Shown in pieces: positions 1-5,009 of a DNA stretch of 5,009 bases. Where the stretch lies: the NCBI GenBank assembly GCA_016208645.1, contig JACQXP010000351.1:1-5009 (forward strand), written 5' to 3'. Below the pieces are notes generated by a model. The model was not told the DNA's origin. It was given only the letters and a program-made list of their open reading frames with translations, and did no database searches. The position numbers were made by a program, and so were the translations under genes. This DNA comes from Candidatus Methylomirabilota bacterium (GTDB taxonomy: Bacteria; Methylomirabilota; Methylomirabilia; Methylomirabilales; 2-02-FULL-66-22). The number at the start of each line of letters is the position of its first letter. The first letter of the stretch is position 1.

Positions 1-695
1 GGGAGATGCTCCTCAGCGTGGCCAAGGAGGTGCAGGCCGCCGGCGCCCAGCTCCTGCGCGGGGGGGCCTTCAAGCCGCGCACGTCCCCGTATGCGTTCCA
101 GGGGTTGGGGGAAGAGGCGCTCCGCTATCTGGCCGAGGCCAAGCGGGAGACGGGGATGCCCGTGGTCACCGAGTTGATGGATCCCCGGGAAACACAGTTG
201 GTCCTGCAGTACGCCGACGCGATCCAGGTGGGGGCGCGCAACATGCAGAATTTCCGCCTGCTGAAAGAGCTGGGGATGCAGAAGACCCCGGTGCTCCTGA
301 AGCGGGGGATGAGCTCGACCATCCGCGAGCTGCTCATGTCCGCCGAGTACATCATGTCGGAGGGGAACTACAACGTCATCCTGTGCGAGCGGGGGATCCG
401 GACCTTCGAGGATGCCACGCGGAACACGCTGGATCTGTCGGCCGTCCCGGTGCTGAAGCAACTCACGCACCTGCCCGTGCTCGTGGACCCGAGCCACGGC
501 ACCGGGAAGTGGGACCTGGTGGCGCCCATGGCGCTGGCCGCCGTGGCCGCCGGCGCGGACGGCATCATGGTGGAGGTCCACCCCCGGCCGGAGGAGGCGC
601 TCTCCGACGGCCCCCAGGCCCTGCTGCCGTCCCGATTCCATCGGTTGATGGCCGACCTGCGAAAGGTGGCGGAGGCGGTCGGGAGGACAGTCTAA
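1..695 (+). CDS. aroF: 3-deoxy-7-phosphoheptulonate (DAHP) synthase, type I-beta, 3' part
   Basis: This cytoplasmic enzyme condenses phosphoenolpyruvate and erythrose 4-phosphate to DAHP, the first step of the shikimate pathway. The frame is open to the window's left edge (first full codon at base 3), so the true start lies upstream; the ATG at 6 is internal. Counting that ATG as residue 1, the fragment shows RGGAFKPRTSPYAFQG (18-33, substrate-binding segment), VGARNMQNF (75-83), LKRGMSST (98-105), CERGIRTFE (127-135), DPSHGTGK (161-168), MVEVHP (188-193) and SDGPQAL (200-206). In the family, the His (164), Glu (190) and Asp (201) of the last three motifs bind the catalytic metal; the fourth ligand, a Cys in the N-terminal part, is outside the window. 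Family members are about 340 residues, so roughly 100 residues are missing, including any N-terminal regulatory domain. The following tyrA suggests an aromatic amino acid cluster. Family is secure; the symbol (aroF versus aroG) is conventional. Confidence 0.95.
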   Translation, partial: EMLLSVAKEVQAAGAQLLRGGAFKPRTSPYAFQGLGEEALRYLAEAKRETGMPVVTELMDPRETQLVLQYADAIQVGARNMQNFRLLKELGMQKTPVLLKRGMSSTIRELLMSAEYIMSEGNYNVILCERGIRTFEDATRNTLDLSAVPVLKQLTHLPVLVDPSHGTGKWDLVAPMALAAVAAGADGIMVEVHPRPEEALSDGPQALLPSRFHRLMADLRKVAEAVGRTV

Positions 696-714
696 ACAAC
701 AGCGTTCGGCAGTT

Positions 715-729
715 TCCGCCTTTGGCGGA
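715..729. repeat. Short perfect hairpin after the DAHP synthase gene
   Basis: TCCGCC (715-720) and GGCGGA (724-729) form a perfect 6-bp GC-rich stem with a TTT loop, 20 bases after the aroF stop codon. Short TTCGG motifs flank it (705-709, 730-734 and 738-742). It could be a weak termination or RNA-stability hairpin, but no T-run follows, so it is not a canonical intrinsic terminator. Confidence 0.5.
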
Positions 730-742
730 TTCGGCGGTTCGG

Positions 743-790
743 GGCACCCACGCCATGGCGGTGGGAACCCACCGCGGTGCCGTGGGTCCC
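743..790. repeat. Large imperfect palindrome in the aroF-tyrA spacer
   Basis: Bases 746-765 and 768-787 are inverted copies: 17 of 20 positions are complementary, one further position can pair as G-T, and the loop is only AA (766-767). The stem resumes outside one mismatch with GG (743-744) against CC (789-790). Both arms begin or end in an ACCCACG-type core. The structure would fold strongly as RNA or cruciform DNA. It covers the GTG at 777, the most upstream possible tyrA start, which argues against that start. No T-run follows it, so it may be a dispersed intergenic palindrome or an RNA-stability element rather than a terminator. Confidence 0.7.
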
Positions 791-806
791 GGTGGTACAT
801 GGTGAT

Positions 807-1712
807 ATGAGCATTCCGCAATCCGCAATCCGCAATCCGCATTCGGCCGGGCCGCTGTTCCGCGAAATGGCCGTCGTGGGCGTGGGCCTGATCGGCGGCA
901 GCCTGGCGCTGGCCGCGCGCAAGGCGGGGCTGGTCGAGACGGTGGTGGGCGTGGAGGCGGATCCCGCGCACCGCGAGATGGTCCTGGCCACCGGGATGGT
1001 GGACCGGGTCACGGACCGGCTGACCGCGGATCTGGCCCGCGCCGACCTGGTGGTCCTGGCCGTGCCGGTCACCGGCATCGCGGCCCTGCTGCCGGAGGTG
1101 GCGCGCTTCACGAGCGAAAGCTGCCTCGTCACCGATGTCGGGAGCGTGAAGGGACCGATCCTGGCCGCCGGGGACGCCGCCTTTCCGGATGGACGATTCG
1201 TGGCCGGCCATCCCATCGCAGGACGGGAGCGGTCCGGACCGGTCGCCGCGCGACCGGATCTCTTCGAGCAGGCGAACTGGATCGTCACGCCGAGCGCCCG
1301 GACGCGCGCCGATGCCGTGGACCGCGTGGCCGCGCTGTGGCGCGGGGTGGGATCGTCGGTCGTGACGATGGAGGCCGGCTGGCATGACGAGGTCTTCGCG
1401 ACGGTGAGCCACCTGCCCCACCTCGTGGCCTATGCCCTCATGGATGCCGTCCTGGGGATGACCCGGGGCGAGGAGCGGCTGAAGTTCTCGGCCGGCGGTC
1501 TCCGGGATTTCACCCGGGTGGCCGCCAGCCATCCGGCCATGTGGCGGGACATCTTCCTCATGAATCGTGAGCAGGTCCTTCGGGTGCTGGCCGCGTACCG
1601 CGAGGCGCTGGCAGGGCTGGAGGCGGCCATCCGGGACGGGGACGGGGATGCCCTGACCGCGCGCCTGTCGCGCGCCCGAACCGCGCAGGAGGAGATCAGC
1701 CATCGCCCGTGA
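807..1712 (+). CDS. tyrA: Prephenate dehydrogenase
   Basis: TyrA oxidatively decarboxylates prephenate to 4-hydroxyphenylpyruvate with NAD(P)+, committing it to tyrosine; it acts in the cytoplasm. Numbering from the ATG at 807 (301 residues), it has the Rossmann motif GVGLIGGS (25-32), an acidic residue ending beta-2 (E50, which usually favours NAD+), DVGSVK (110-115), GHPIAGRERSG (134-144), HDEVFATVSHLPH (193-205) and GGLRDFTRVA (230-239). These include the substrate-binding and catalytic His and Arg positions known for the family. There is no fused chorismate mutase, ACT or EPSP synthase domain. The start is uncertain: GTG 777 lies in a palindrome; ATG 807 has only weak GGTG upstream and reads through a 7-base repeat; ATG 867 gives 281 residues but trims an LFRE stretch that often precedes the first strand in homologues. 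The gene follows the DAHP synthase and overlaps the probable hflX leader. Confidence 0.93.
   Translation: MSIPQSAIRNPHSAGPLFREMAVVGVGLIGGSLALAARKAGLVETVVGVEADPAHREMVLATGMVDRVTDRLTADLARADLVVLAVPVTGIAALLPEVARFTSESCLVTDVGSVKGPILAAGDAAFPDGRFVAGHPIAGRERSGPVAARPDLFEQANWIVTPSARTRADAVDRVAALWRGVGSSVVTMEAGWHDEVFATVSHLPHLVAYALMDAVLGMTRGEERLKFSAGGLRDFTRVAASHPAMWRDIFLMNREQVLRVLAAYREALAGLEAAIRDGDGDALTARLSRARTAQEEISHRP
813..847. repeat. Heptanucleotide tandem repeat (AATCCGC) at the 5' end of tyrA
   Basis: Five consecutive 7-base units are visible: ATTCCGC (813-819), AATCCGC three times (820-840), and a degenerate ATTCGGC (841-847). If tyrA starts at ATG 807, the repeat encodes residues 3-14, a stretch with no role in the dehydrogenase fold. 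Because the unit is 7 bases, gaining or losing one copy would shift the frame from 807 to the Rossmann domain. Similar heptameric short tandem repeats are known mainly in intergenic DNA, for example in cyanobacteria. Confidence 0.9.
1687..1692 (+). promoter_or_regulatory. Strong Shine-Dalgarno AGGAGG inside the tyrA 3' end
   Basis: AGGAGG (continuing GAG) lies within the last codons of tyrA, 18 bases before the tyrA stop ends. It is the best ribosome binding site in the window. In the hflX frame the triplet about 9 bases downstream is ATC (1702-1704), not ATG, GTG or TTG. It therefore suggests that hflX translation begins near 1702, overlapping tyrA by 11 bases, rather than at GTG 1738. Confidence 0.5.
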
Positions 1713-1737
1713 CGTCCTGAAACACCGCGGATCGGAG

Positions 1738-2850
1738 GTGGCCCTGCTGGTGGGCGTCTGCCGCGCTCGCCAGGCCCGCTGGGAGGCCGAGGACTCCCTG
1801 GCCGGGCTGGAACAGCTTGCCCGGTCGGCCGGGGCTCGCGTCGCCGCCACCGTCCTCCAGGAGCGGGATCGCCTCGACCCCCGCTATCTCATCGGCAAGG
1901 GCAAGGCCCTGGAGATCCGTGACCGCTCTGCGGGAGTGGATCTTGTCATTCTGGACGAGGAACTCTCGGGCTCGCAGCAGCGCAATCTGGAGCGGCTGCT
2001 GGGCAAGCGGGTGGTGGACCGGACCGGACTCATCCTGGACATCTTCGCCCAGCGGGCCCAGACCCGCGAAGGGAAGCTCCAGGTGGAGCTGGCCCAGCTC
2101 GATTACCTGCTGCCGAGGCTGGCCGGGGCCTGGACGCACCTGGAACGGCTGGGCGGCGGGATCGGCACCCGGGGTCCTGGCGAGACGCAGCTCGAGTCGG
2201 ATCGCCGCCGCATCAAGACCCGCATGGCCAAGGTCCGCCGGGACCTGGAACAGGTGCGCCGGCATCGCGCGCTCCTGCGACGCCCGCGGCGGAAGGTTCC
2301 CTTTCCCATCCTGGCGCTGGTGGGCTACACGAACGCGGGGAAGTCCTCGCTGCTGAACGTCCTGACCCACGCCAACGTCACGGTGCAGGACCAGTTGTTC
2401 GCCACGCTGGACCCGACGCTCCGGCGCCTCACGCTGCCGGGGGACCGCGTGGCGCTCCTCTCGGATACGGTCGGGTTCATCCGCAAGATCCCGCACCAGC
2501 TCGTCGCCGCCTTCCAGGCCACGCTGGAGGAGATCCAGGAGGCGGACGTCCTCCTCCACGTGGTGGACATCAGCCACCCCCACGCCGAAGAGCAGCAGGC
2601 CGCAGTGGAGGCGGTGCTGGGCGAACTGGGGCTGGCAGATCGGCCGACCATCCTGGTGTTCAACAAGGTTGACCGCCTGGGGCGATCGCCCTTCCCGTGG
2701 CGCCCCGGAAGCGGGCGCGTCGCCACCTCGGCGAAGACGGGGGCCGGGCTGGACGACCTCCGCCGCGAGATCGTGTGCTGCCTGAACGGAGGGGCCACCG
2801 CCGGAGCCGCCGTCGCCCACGAGGCGGCCGGAGCCACGGCCTCAGGATAG
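1738..2850 (+). CDS. hflX: GTPase HflX (ribosome-splitting, 50S-binding)
   Basis: HflX is a cytoplasmic TRAFAC-class GTPase that binds the 50S subunit and splits stalled or hibernating 70S ribosomes, notably under heat stress. From GTG 1738 the protein has 370 residues. The N-terminal HflX domain includes DPRYLIGKGKA (47-57), VDRTGLILDIFAQRA (93-107), EGKLQVELAQL (111-121) and GGGIGTRGPGETQLE (139-153), followed by a basic helical linker (154-187). The G domain has G1 GYTNAGKS (196-203), G2 FATLDPT (221-227), G3 DTVGF (243-247), G4 NKVD (309-312) and G5 SAK (331-333), all intact. The C-terminus is short, ending in a low-complexity Ala/Gly tail (352-370), without the longer C-terminal extension of the E. 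coli protein. The start is doubtful: GGAGG directly abuts GTG 1738, too close to serve it, and the frame is open upstream to ATC 1702 behind a strong AGGAGG. It probably belongs to the tyrA transcript. Confidence 0.95.
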   Translation: MALLVGVCRARQARWEAEDSLAGLEQLARSAGARVAATVLQERDRLDPRYLIGKGKALEIRDRSAGVDLVILDEELSGSQQRNLERLLGKRVVDRTGLILDIFAQRAQTREGKLQVELAQLDYLLPRLAGAWTHLERLGGGIGTRGPGETQLESDRRRIKTRMAKVRRDLEQVRRHRALLRRPRRKVPFPILALVGYTNAGKSSLLNVLTHANVTVQDQLFATLDPTLRRLTLPGDRVALLSDTVGFIRKIPHQLVAAFQATLEEIQEADVLLHVVDISHPHAEEQQAAVEAVLGELGLADRPTILVFNKVDRLGRSPFPWRPGSGRVATSAKTGAGLDDLRREIVCCLNGGATAGAAVAHEAAGATASG

Positions 2851-2860
2851 GCGAGAGCGC

Positions 2861-3394
2861 GTGCTGACCCTGGCGAACCGCCTGACGATCCTGCGCATCC
2901 TGATGACGCCGGTCATCACGGTCCTGCTGCTGTACCGGCAGGTGGGCGCCGCCCTGGCGCTGTTCCTCTTGGCGGGGATCACCGACGGGTTGGACGGGCT
3001 GGTGGCCCGTTCCTGGAAGCAGAAGACGACCCTGGGGATGGTCCTGGACCCGATCGCGGATAAGCTGCTGCTGATGTCCACCGTCGTCACCCTCACGATC
3101 CTGAAGGAGCTGCCGCGCTGGTTCACCATCATCCTGGTGAGCCGCGACGTCCTCTTGATCGGGGGCTCCATGATCCTCTACATGTTCCTGGGGAAAACCG
3201 GCATGCCCCCGTCCTGGCTCGGCAAGACCACCACCGGCTTCCAGCTCCTCACGGTCCTCAGTGCCATGGTGGACAACTTCCTCCCCGCCATCAAGCCCGG
3301 CATCCTGCCGCTCGTCGTCGTCACGCTGGTCCTGACGATCGCCTCGGGCCTGGACTACATCTACCGGGGGGCCCGGCTCCTGAACGATCAGTGA
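2861..3394 (+). CDS. pgsA: CDP-diacylglycerol--glycerol-3-phosphate 3-phosphatidyltransferase (PGP synthase)
   Basis: PgsA transfers the phosphatidyl group of CDP-diacylglycerol to glycerol 3-phosphate, making phosphatidylglycerophosphate for phosphatidylglycerol and cardiolipin; it sits in the cytoplasmic membrane. The 177-residue length is typical. The N-terminus TLANRLTILRIL (3-14) is characteristic of PgsA rather than phosphatidylserine synthase. The full CDP-alcohol phosphotransferase signature D-x2-DG-x2-AR-x8-G-x3-D-x3-D is present, from D42 through D45-G46, A49-R50, G59 and D63 to D67. Hydrophobic segments lie near 13-38, 70-85, 113-134, 145-162 and 166-186 of the frame's span, the last truncated at the C-terminus, consistent with a multi-pass protein. 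Start is GTG, 10 bases after the hflX stop, with GAGAG just upstream. Its TGA shares one base with the next gene's ATG. A different CDP-alcohol phosphotransferase is possible but less likely. Confidence 0.93.
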   Translation: MLTLANRLTILRILMTPVITVLLLYRQVGAALALFLLAGITDGLDGLVARSWKQKTTLGMVLDPIADKLLLMSTVVTLTILKELPRWFTIILVSRDVLLIGGSMILYMFLGKTGMPPSWLGKTTTGFQLLTVLSAMVDNFLPAIKPGILPLVVVTLVLTIASGLDYIYRGARLLNDQ

Positions 3395-4500
3395 TGGGTG
3401 ACCGGGCACGCTGGGGAGTCCGGATCGCCGTCCTGGCTGGCGGGGCGCTGGCCCTCTTCCTCATCTACAGCCTGCGGGTGCTCGTCCTCCTGATCCTGTT
3501 CGCCTTCATCCTGGCCTACGTCCTGGATCCCCCCGTCACACGGCTGGCGCGGATCGTGGGAGGACGGGGGCGAGGCATCGCCTGCGTGGCGCTGGCTCTC
3601 GTGCTCATCCTGGTGGGTGCGGTGGCTGCCCTGGGGCCTCGGGTGACTTCGGAATTCCGGTGGGCGGCGGCCACCCTGCCGGGCAAGGCGGCCCAGACCT
3701 ACGAAGCGATGGTCCCGCGCCTGCAGGCATTGGCGGGCATCCAGATCCCGGCCACGTTGCCCGAGGCGGCGCGGGAACTGTGGGGGCTCCGCGGCGGCTG
3801 GGCGCCGTGGCTCACGGAGCGCACCCAGGGACTGCTCGCGGGCGCGGCCTCCAGCGTGGTGGGACTCGTCACGACGGTCCTGGACCTCCTCATCGTCCCG
3901 GCGTTCTGGATCTTCTTCCTCCAGGAGGGGCCCGCGGTGAAGGCCCGGCTGCTCTTGCGGCTGCCCGGAGCGCGGCGAGCCTGGGCGGAGCGGGTGGTGG
4001 CCGGGATGGACGAGGCGCTGCGGGGATTCCTGCGCGGCCAGGCCACGGTGTGCGCGGTGGTGGCGGTCCTCTTGGGCGTGGGCCTGGCCCTCATTGGGAT
4101 GAAGCTGGCCATCGTGATGGCGGTGGCCTCGGGCCTGGCGACCTTCATTCCCTACTTCGGCCCCCTGCTCAGCGCCATCACGGCCGTCCTGCTGGCGATC
4201 CTGGAGTTCGGCGACGTGAGCCACGGCCTGCTCGTGGCGGCGGTGTACGCCGCAGTGTACACGCTCGAGGTCTTCGTGATCACGCCCCGGATCATCGGGC
4301 ACCGGATCGGGCTGCATCCCCTGGTGGTGATGGTGGTGGTGCTGGCCGCCGGGCAGCTCCTGGGGATCTGGGGGATCATGTTCGCCGTCCCCGCAGCCGC
4401 GGTCCTGCGGGTCCTGATCCCCGAGGTGTGGACGCTTCTTATCCCCCTCACCTCCGCCTCTCCCCCACCCAGAGGGTACCCGGGGGAGAGGGATGGGTGA
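3394..4500 (+). CDS. AI-2E family (PF01594) multi-pass membrane protein
   Basis: This 368-residue protein belongs to the AI-2E/YdiK/PerM family. Members are annotated as autoinducer-2 exporters, but some act as Na+/H+ antiporters or have unknown substrates, so no substrate is assigned. Hydrophobic segments lie near residues 11-44 (likely two helices), 61-81, 151-176, 217-236, 238-266, 276-296 and 307-340, with a hydrophilic loop at about 82-148 between the N-terminal helices and the core. Family motifs include FIPYFGPLLS (251-260) and TPRIIGHRIGLHPL (297-310), followed by GQLLGIWGIMFAVPAAAVLRVL (320-341, read as motif). ATG 3394 is preferred over GTG 3391 because it overlaps the pgsA TGA by one base, a common coupling arrangement. 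The last 18 residues (351-368) are encoded by a palindromic repeat, have no membrane or family character, and were probably acquired when the repeat arrived and supplied the stop codon. Confidence 0.9.
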   Translation: MGDRARWGVRIAVLAGGALALFLIYSLRVLVLLILFAFILAYVLDPPVTRLARIVGGRGRGIACVALALVLILVGAVAALGPRVTSEFRWAAATLPGKAAQTYEAMVPRLQALAGIQIPATLPEAARELWGLRGGWAPWLTERTQGLLAGAASSVVGLVTTVLDLLIVPAFWIFFLQEGPAVKARLLLRLPGARRAWAERVVAGMDEALRGFLRGQATVCAVVAVLLGVGLALIGMKLAIVMAVASGLATFIPYFGPLLSAITAVLLAILEFGDVSHGLLVAAVYAAVYTLEVFVITPRIIGHRIGLHPLVVMVVVLAAGQLLGIWGIMFAVPAAAVLRVLIPEVWTLLIPLTSASPPPRGYPGERDG

Positions 4501-4505
4501 GGGGG
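4443..4505. repeat. Long GC-rich palindrome overlapping the 3' end of the AI-2E gene
   Basis: The arms 4443-4466 (starting CCCCCTCACC, ending CCTCTCCCCC) and 4482-4505 (starting GGGGGAGAGG, ending GGTGAGGGGG) match at 20 of 24 positions, with the four mismatches together as a central internal loop. The middle holds a smaller ACCC-AGA-GGGT hairpin (4467-4477) and the overlapping GGGTACCC. The TGA of the AI-2E gene lies in the right arm. Palindromes built on CCCTCTCCC/GGGAGAGGG recur between genes of many GC-rich bacteria. It could stabilise or terminate the transcript, but there is no T-run. Confidence 0.85.
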
Positions 4506-4530
4506 CAGGTGCAGGCGTGACGGGCAGGCA

Positions 4531-4558
4531 AGAGCCGAGAGCCGCGAGCCGAGAGCCG
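4531..4558. repeat. Heptanucleotide tandem repeat, block 1 (AGAGCCG x4)
   Basis: Four adjoining 7-base units occur: AGAGCCG (4531-4537), AGAGCCG (4538-4544), CGAGCCG (4545-4551) and AGAGCCG (4552-4558), with a partial AGA after. It lies in the untranslated stretch between the AI-2E palindrome and the radical-SAM gene. I see no ORF, tRNA or promoter motif in it. Confidence 0.88.
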
Positions 4559-4602
4559 AGAAGGGCCGAGGACACGCCGAGGCTGTTGACCATCCACGCA
4601 GG

Positions 4603-4630
4603 GGAGCCGCGAGGCGCGAGCCGCGAAGTG
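4603..4630. repeat. Degenerate heptanucleotide repeat, block 2
   Basis: The units GGAGCCG (4603-4609), CGAGGCG (4610-4616), CGAGCCG (4617-4623) and CGAAGTG (4624-4630) continue the 7-base period of the block at 4531-4558 with more divergence. It ends 8 bases before the ATG of the radical-SAM gene, and so occupies the place where a ribosome binding site would normally sit. Confidence 0.65.
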
Positions 4631-4638
4631 CAGAGAGA

Positions 4639-5009
4639 ATGACGAAATGTTTGACGATCCGCGACGTGGAGGCTGGCAGTCCCGCTGCCGAGGCGGGAGT
4701 GGCTCCCGGCTCTCTCCTGGTGAGCCTGAACGGCCGCCCGGTGCAGGATGCCCTGGACCTTCGCTTCGCGGAGACGGCCGAGCGGGTGGAGCTCATCTGG
4801 CGGGACGGGAGCGGGCTAGAGCATCGCGCCCGACTGGAGAAGCCGGAGGACCTCCCCCTGGGCCTCGACGTGGATCCGCTCAAGATGCGGGCCTGCAACA
4901 ACAAGTGCGCCTTCTGCTTCGCCCACCAGAGCGCGCGGGGCATGCGGCGGGCCCTGTCCTTCAAGTACGACGACTACCGGTATTCGTTCCTGAACGGGAA
5001 CTTCGCGAC
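4639..5009 (+). CDS. PDZ plus radical-SAM (DUF512-type) Fe-S protein, 5' part
   Basis: The frame starts at ATG 4639 and runs off the window with 123 full codons. Residues 1 to about 70 look like a small PDZ-like domain (VEAGSPAAEAGVAPGSLLVSLNG region at 10-32). A linker with GLDVDPLKMRACNNKCAFC follows, where Cys86, Cys90 and Cys93 form the CX3CX2C [4Fe-4S] motif of radical-SAM enzymes. The next segment, GMRRALSFKYDDYRYSFLNGNF (101-122), matches the stretch after the cluster motif in PDZ/radical-SAM/DUF512 proteins. That family is cytosolic, with a conserved but poorly defined role; in many genomes it sits near the GTPase gene der. Members are about 420-450 residues, so about 70% is missing here. 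The upstream sequence has only AGAGAGA close to the ATG, a weak ribosome binding site. Family assignment is good; the reaction is unknown. Confidence 0.85.
   Translation, partial: MTKCLTIRDVEAGSPAAEAGVAPGSLLVSLNGRPVQDALDLRFAETAERVELIWRDGSGLEHRARLEKPEDLPLGLDVDPLKMRACNNKCAFCFAHQSARGMRRALSFKYDDYRYSFLNGNFA

Noticed and set aside
383..805. 140-codon + strand frame overlapping the aroF end and the spacer
   Set aside because: The part inside aroF is Gly/Arg/Pro-rich out-of-frame sequence. Only its last 16 codons, outside aroF, were kept as a weak leader-ORF observation.
692..1288. - strand frames over the spacer and the tyrA 5' half
   Set aside because: They are low-complexity Ser/Thr/Arg/Pro-rich translations that pass through the repeats and oppose the conserved TyrA Rossmann domain.
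1696..2820. Long open frame on the - strand opposite hflX
   Set aside because: Its codons are the complement of a well-conserved GTPase, it has no recognisable domain, and long antisense frames are expected in GC-rich DNA.
3391..3393. GTG 3391 as start of the AI-2E gene
   Set aside because: ATG at 3394 is the next codon, a better initiator, and makes the usual one-base stop-start overlap with pgsA.
4443..4505. Canonical Rho-independent terminator
   Set aside because: The stem is strong but is not followed by a T-run; GGGGGCAGG follows instead.
3388..4593. 401-codon open frame on the - strand opposite the AI-2E gene
   Set aside because: It is a low-complexity His/Gln/Arg/Pro-rich translation typical of an antisense shadow of a membrane protein gene, and it runs through the palindrome and the heptamer repeat.
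4531..4630. CRISPR array
   Set aside because: The units are 7 bases and adjoin one another without spacers, which is a simple tandem repeat, not a repeat-spacer array.
1..5009. A new multi-gene defence, mobile or biosynthetic system
   Set aside because: All six genes belong to recognisable housekeeping or conserved families, and there is no transposase, integrase, toxin-antitoxin pair, nuclease set or biosynthetic cluster signature. The unusual content is confined to the repeats and start sites reported.

Overview
The window is GC-rich bacterial DNA, coding almost entirely on the + strand, with a dense, largely operon-like layout. It holds six protein genes: the two at the edges are cut by the window, and four lie complete inside it. 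In order they are the 3' two thirds of a type I-beta DAHP synthase (aroF-like), tyrA (prephenate dehydrogenase), hflX (ribosome-associated GTPase), pgsA (phosphatidylglycerophosphate synthase), an AI-2E/PF01594 family membrane protein, and the 5' part of a PDZ plus radical-SAM (DUF512-type) Fe-S protein. The GC richness, many GTG starts and gene content suit a GC-rich environmental lineage (for example Methylomirabilota/Rokubacteria, Nitrospirota, Acidobacteriota or a deltaproteobacterial group). This placement is inference; nothing in the sequence fixes the phylum.

Region by region: bases 1-695 are the DAHP synthase end (first step of the shikimate pathway). Bases 696-806 are a repeat-rich spacer with a small hairpin, a large imperfect palindrome and a possible 16-codon ORF. 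The palindrome is followed at 813-847 by a heptanucleotide tandem repeat that reads into the apparent 5' end of tyrA (807-1712). From there hflX, pgsA and the AI-2E gene follow with overlaps or gaps of about 10 bases or less, so they are probably cotranscribed and partly translationally coupled. Bases 4443-4638 are a second repeat-rich patch. It has a long CCCCCTCACC.../...GGTGAGGGGG palindrome that supplies the last codons and stop of the AI-2E gene, then two blocks of a 7-base repeat. The radical-SAM gene starts at 4639 and runs off the end.

Functionally, the first two genes belong together: DAHP synthase feeds the shikimate pathway and TyrA diverts prephenate to tyrosine. The next three are housekeeping or membrane genes (ribosome rescue/recycling, phospholipid synthesis, a transporter-like membrane protein) with no obvious pathway link. 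I see no defence system, mobile element, CRISPR array or RNA gene. The unusual content is short repeats placed at gene boundaries, where they shape the apparent N-terminus of TyrA and the C-terminus of the AI-2E protein, and an hflX start with no good ATG/GTG/TTG behind a strong Shine-Dalgarno sequence.
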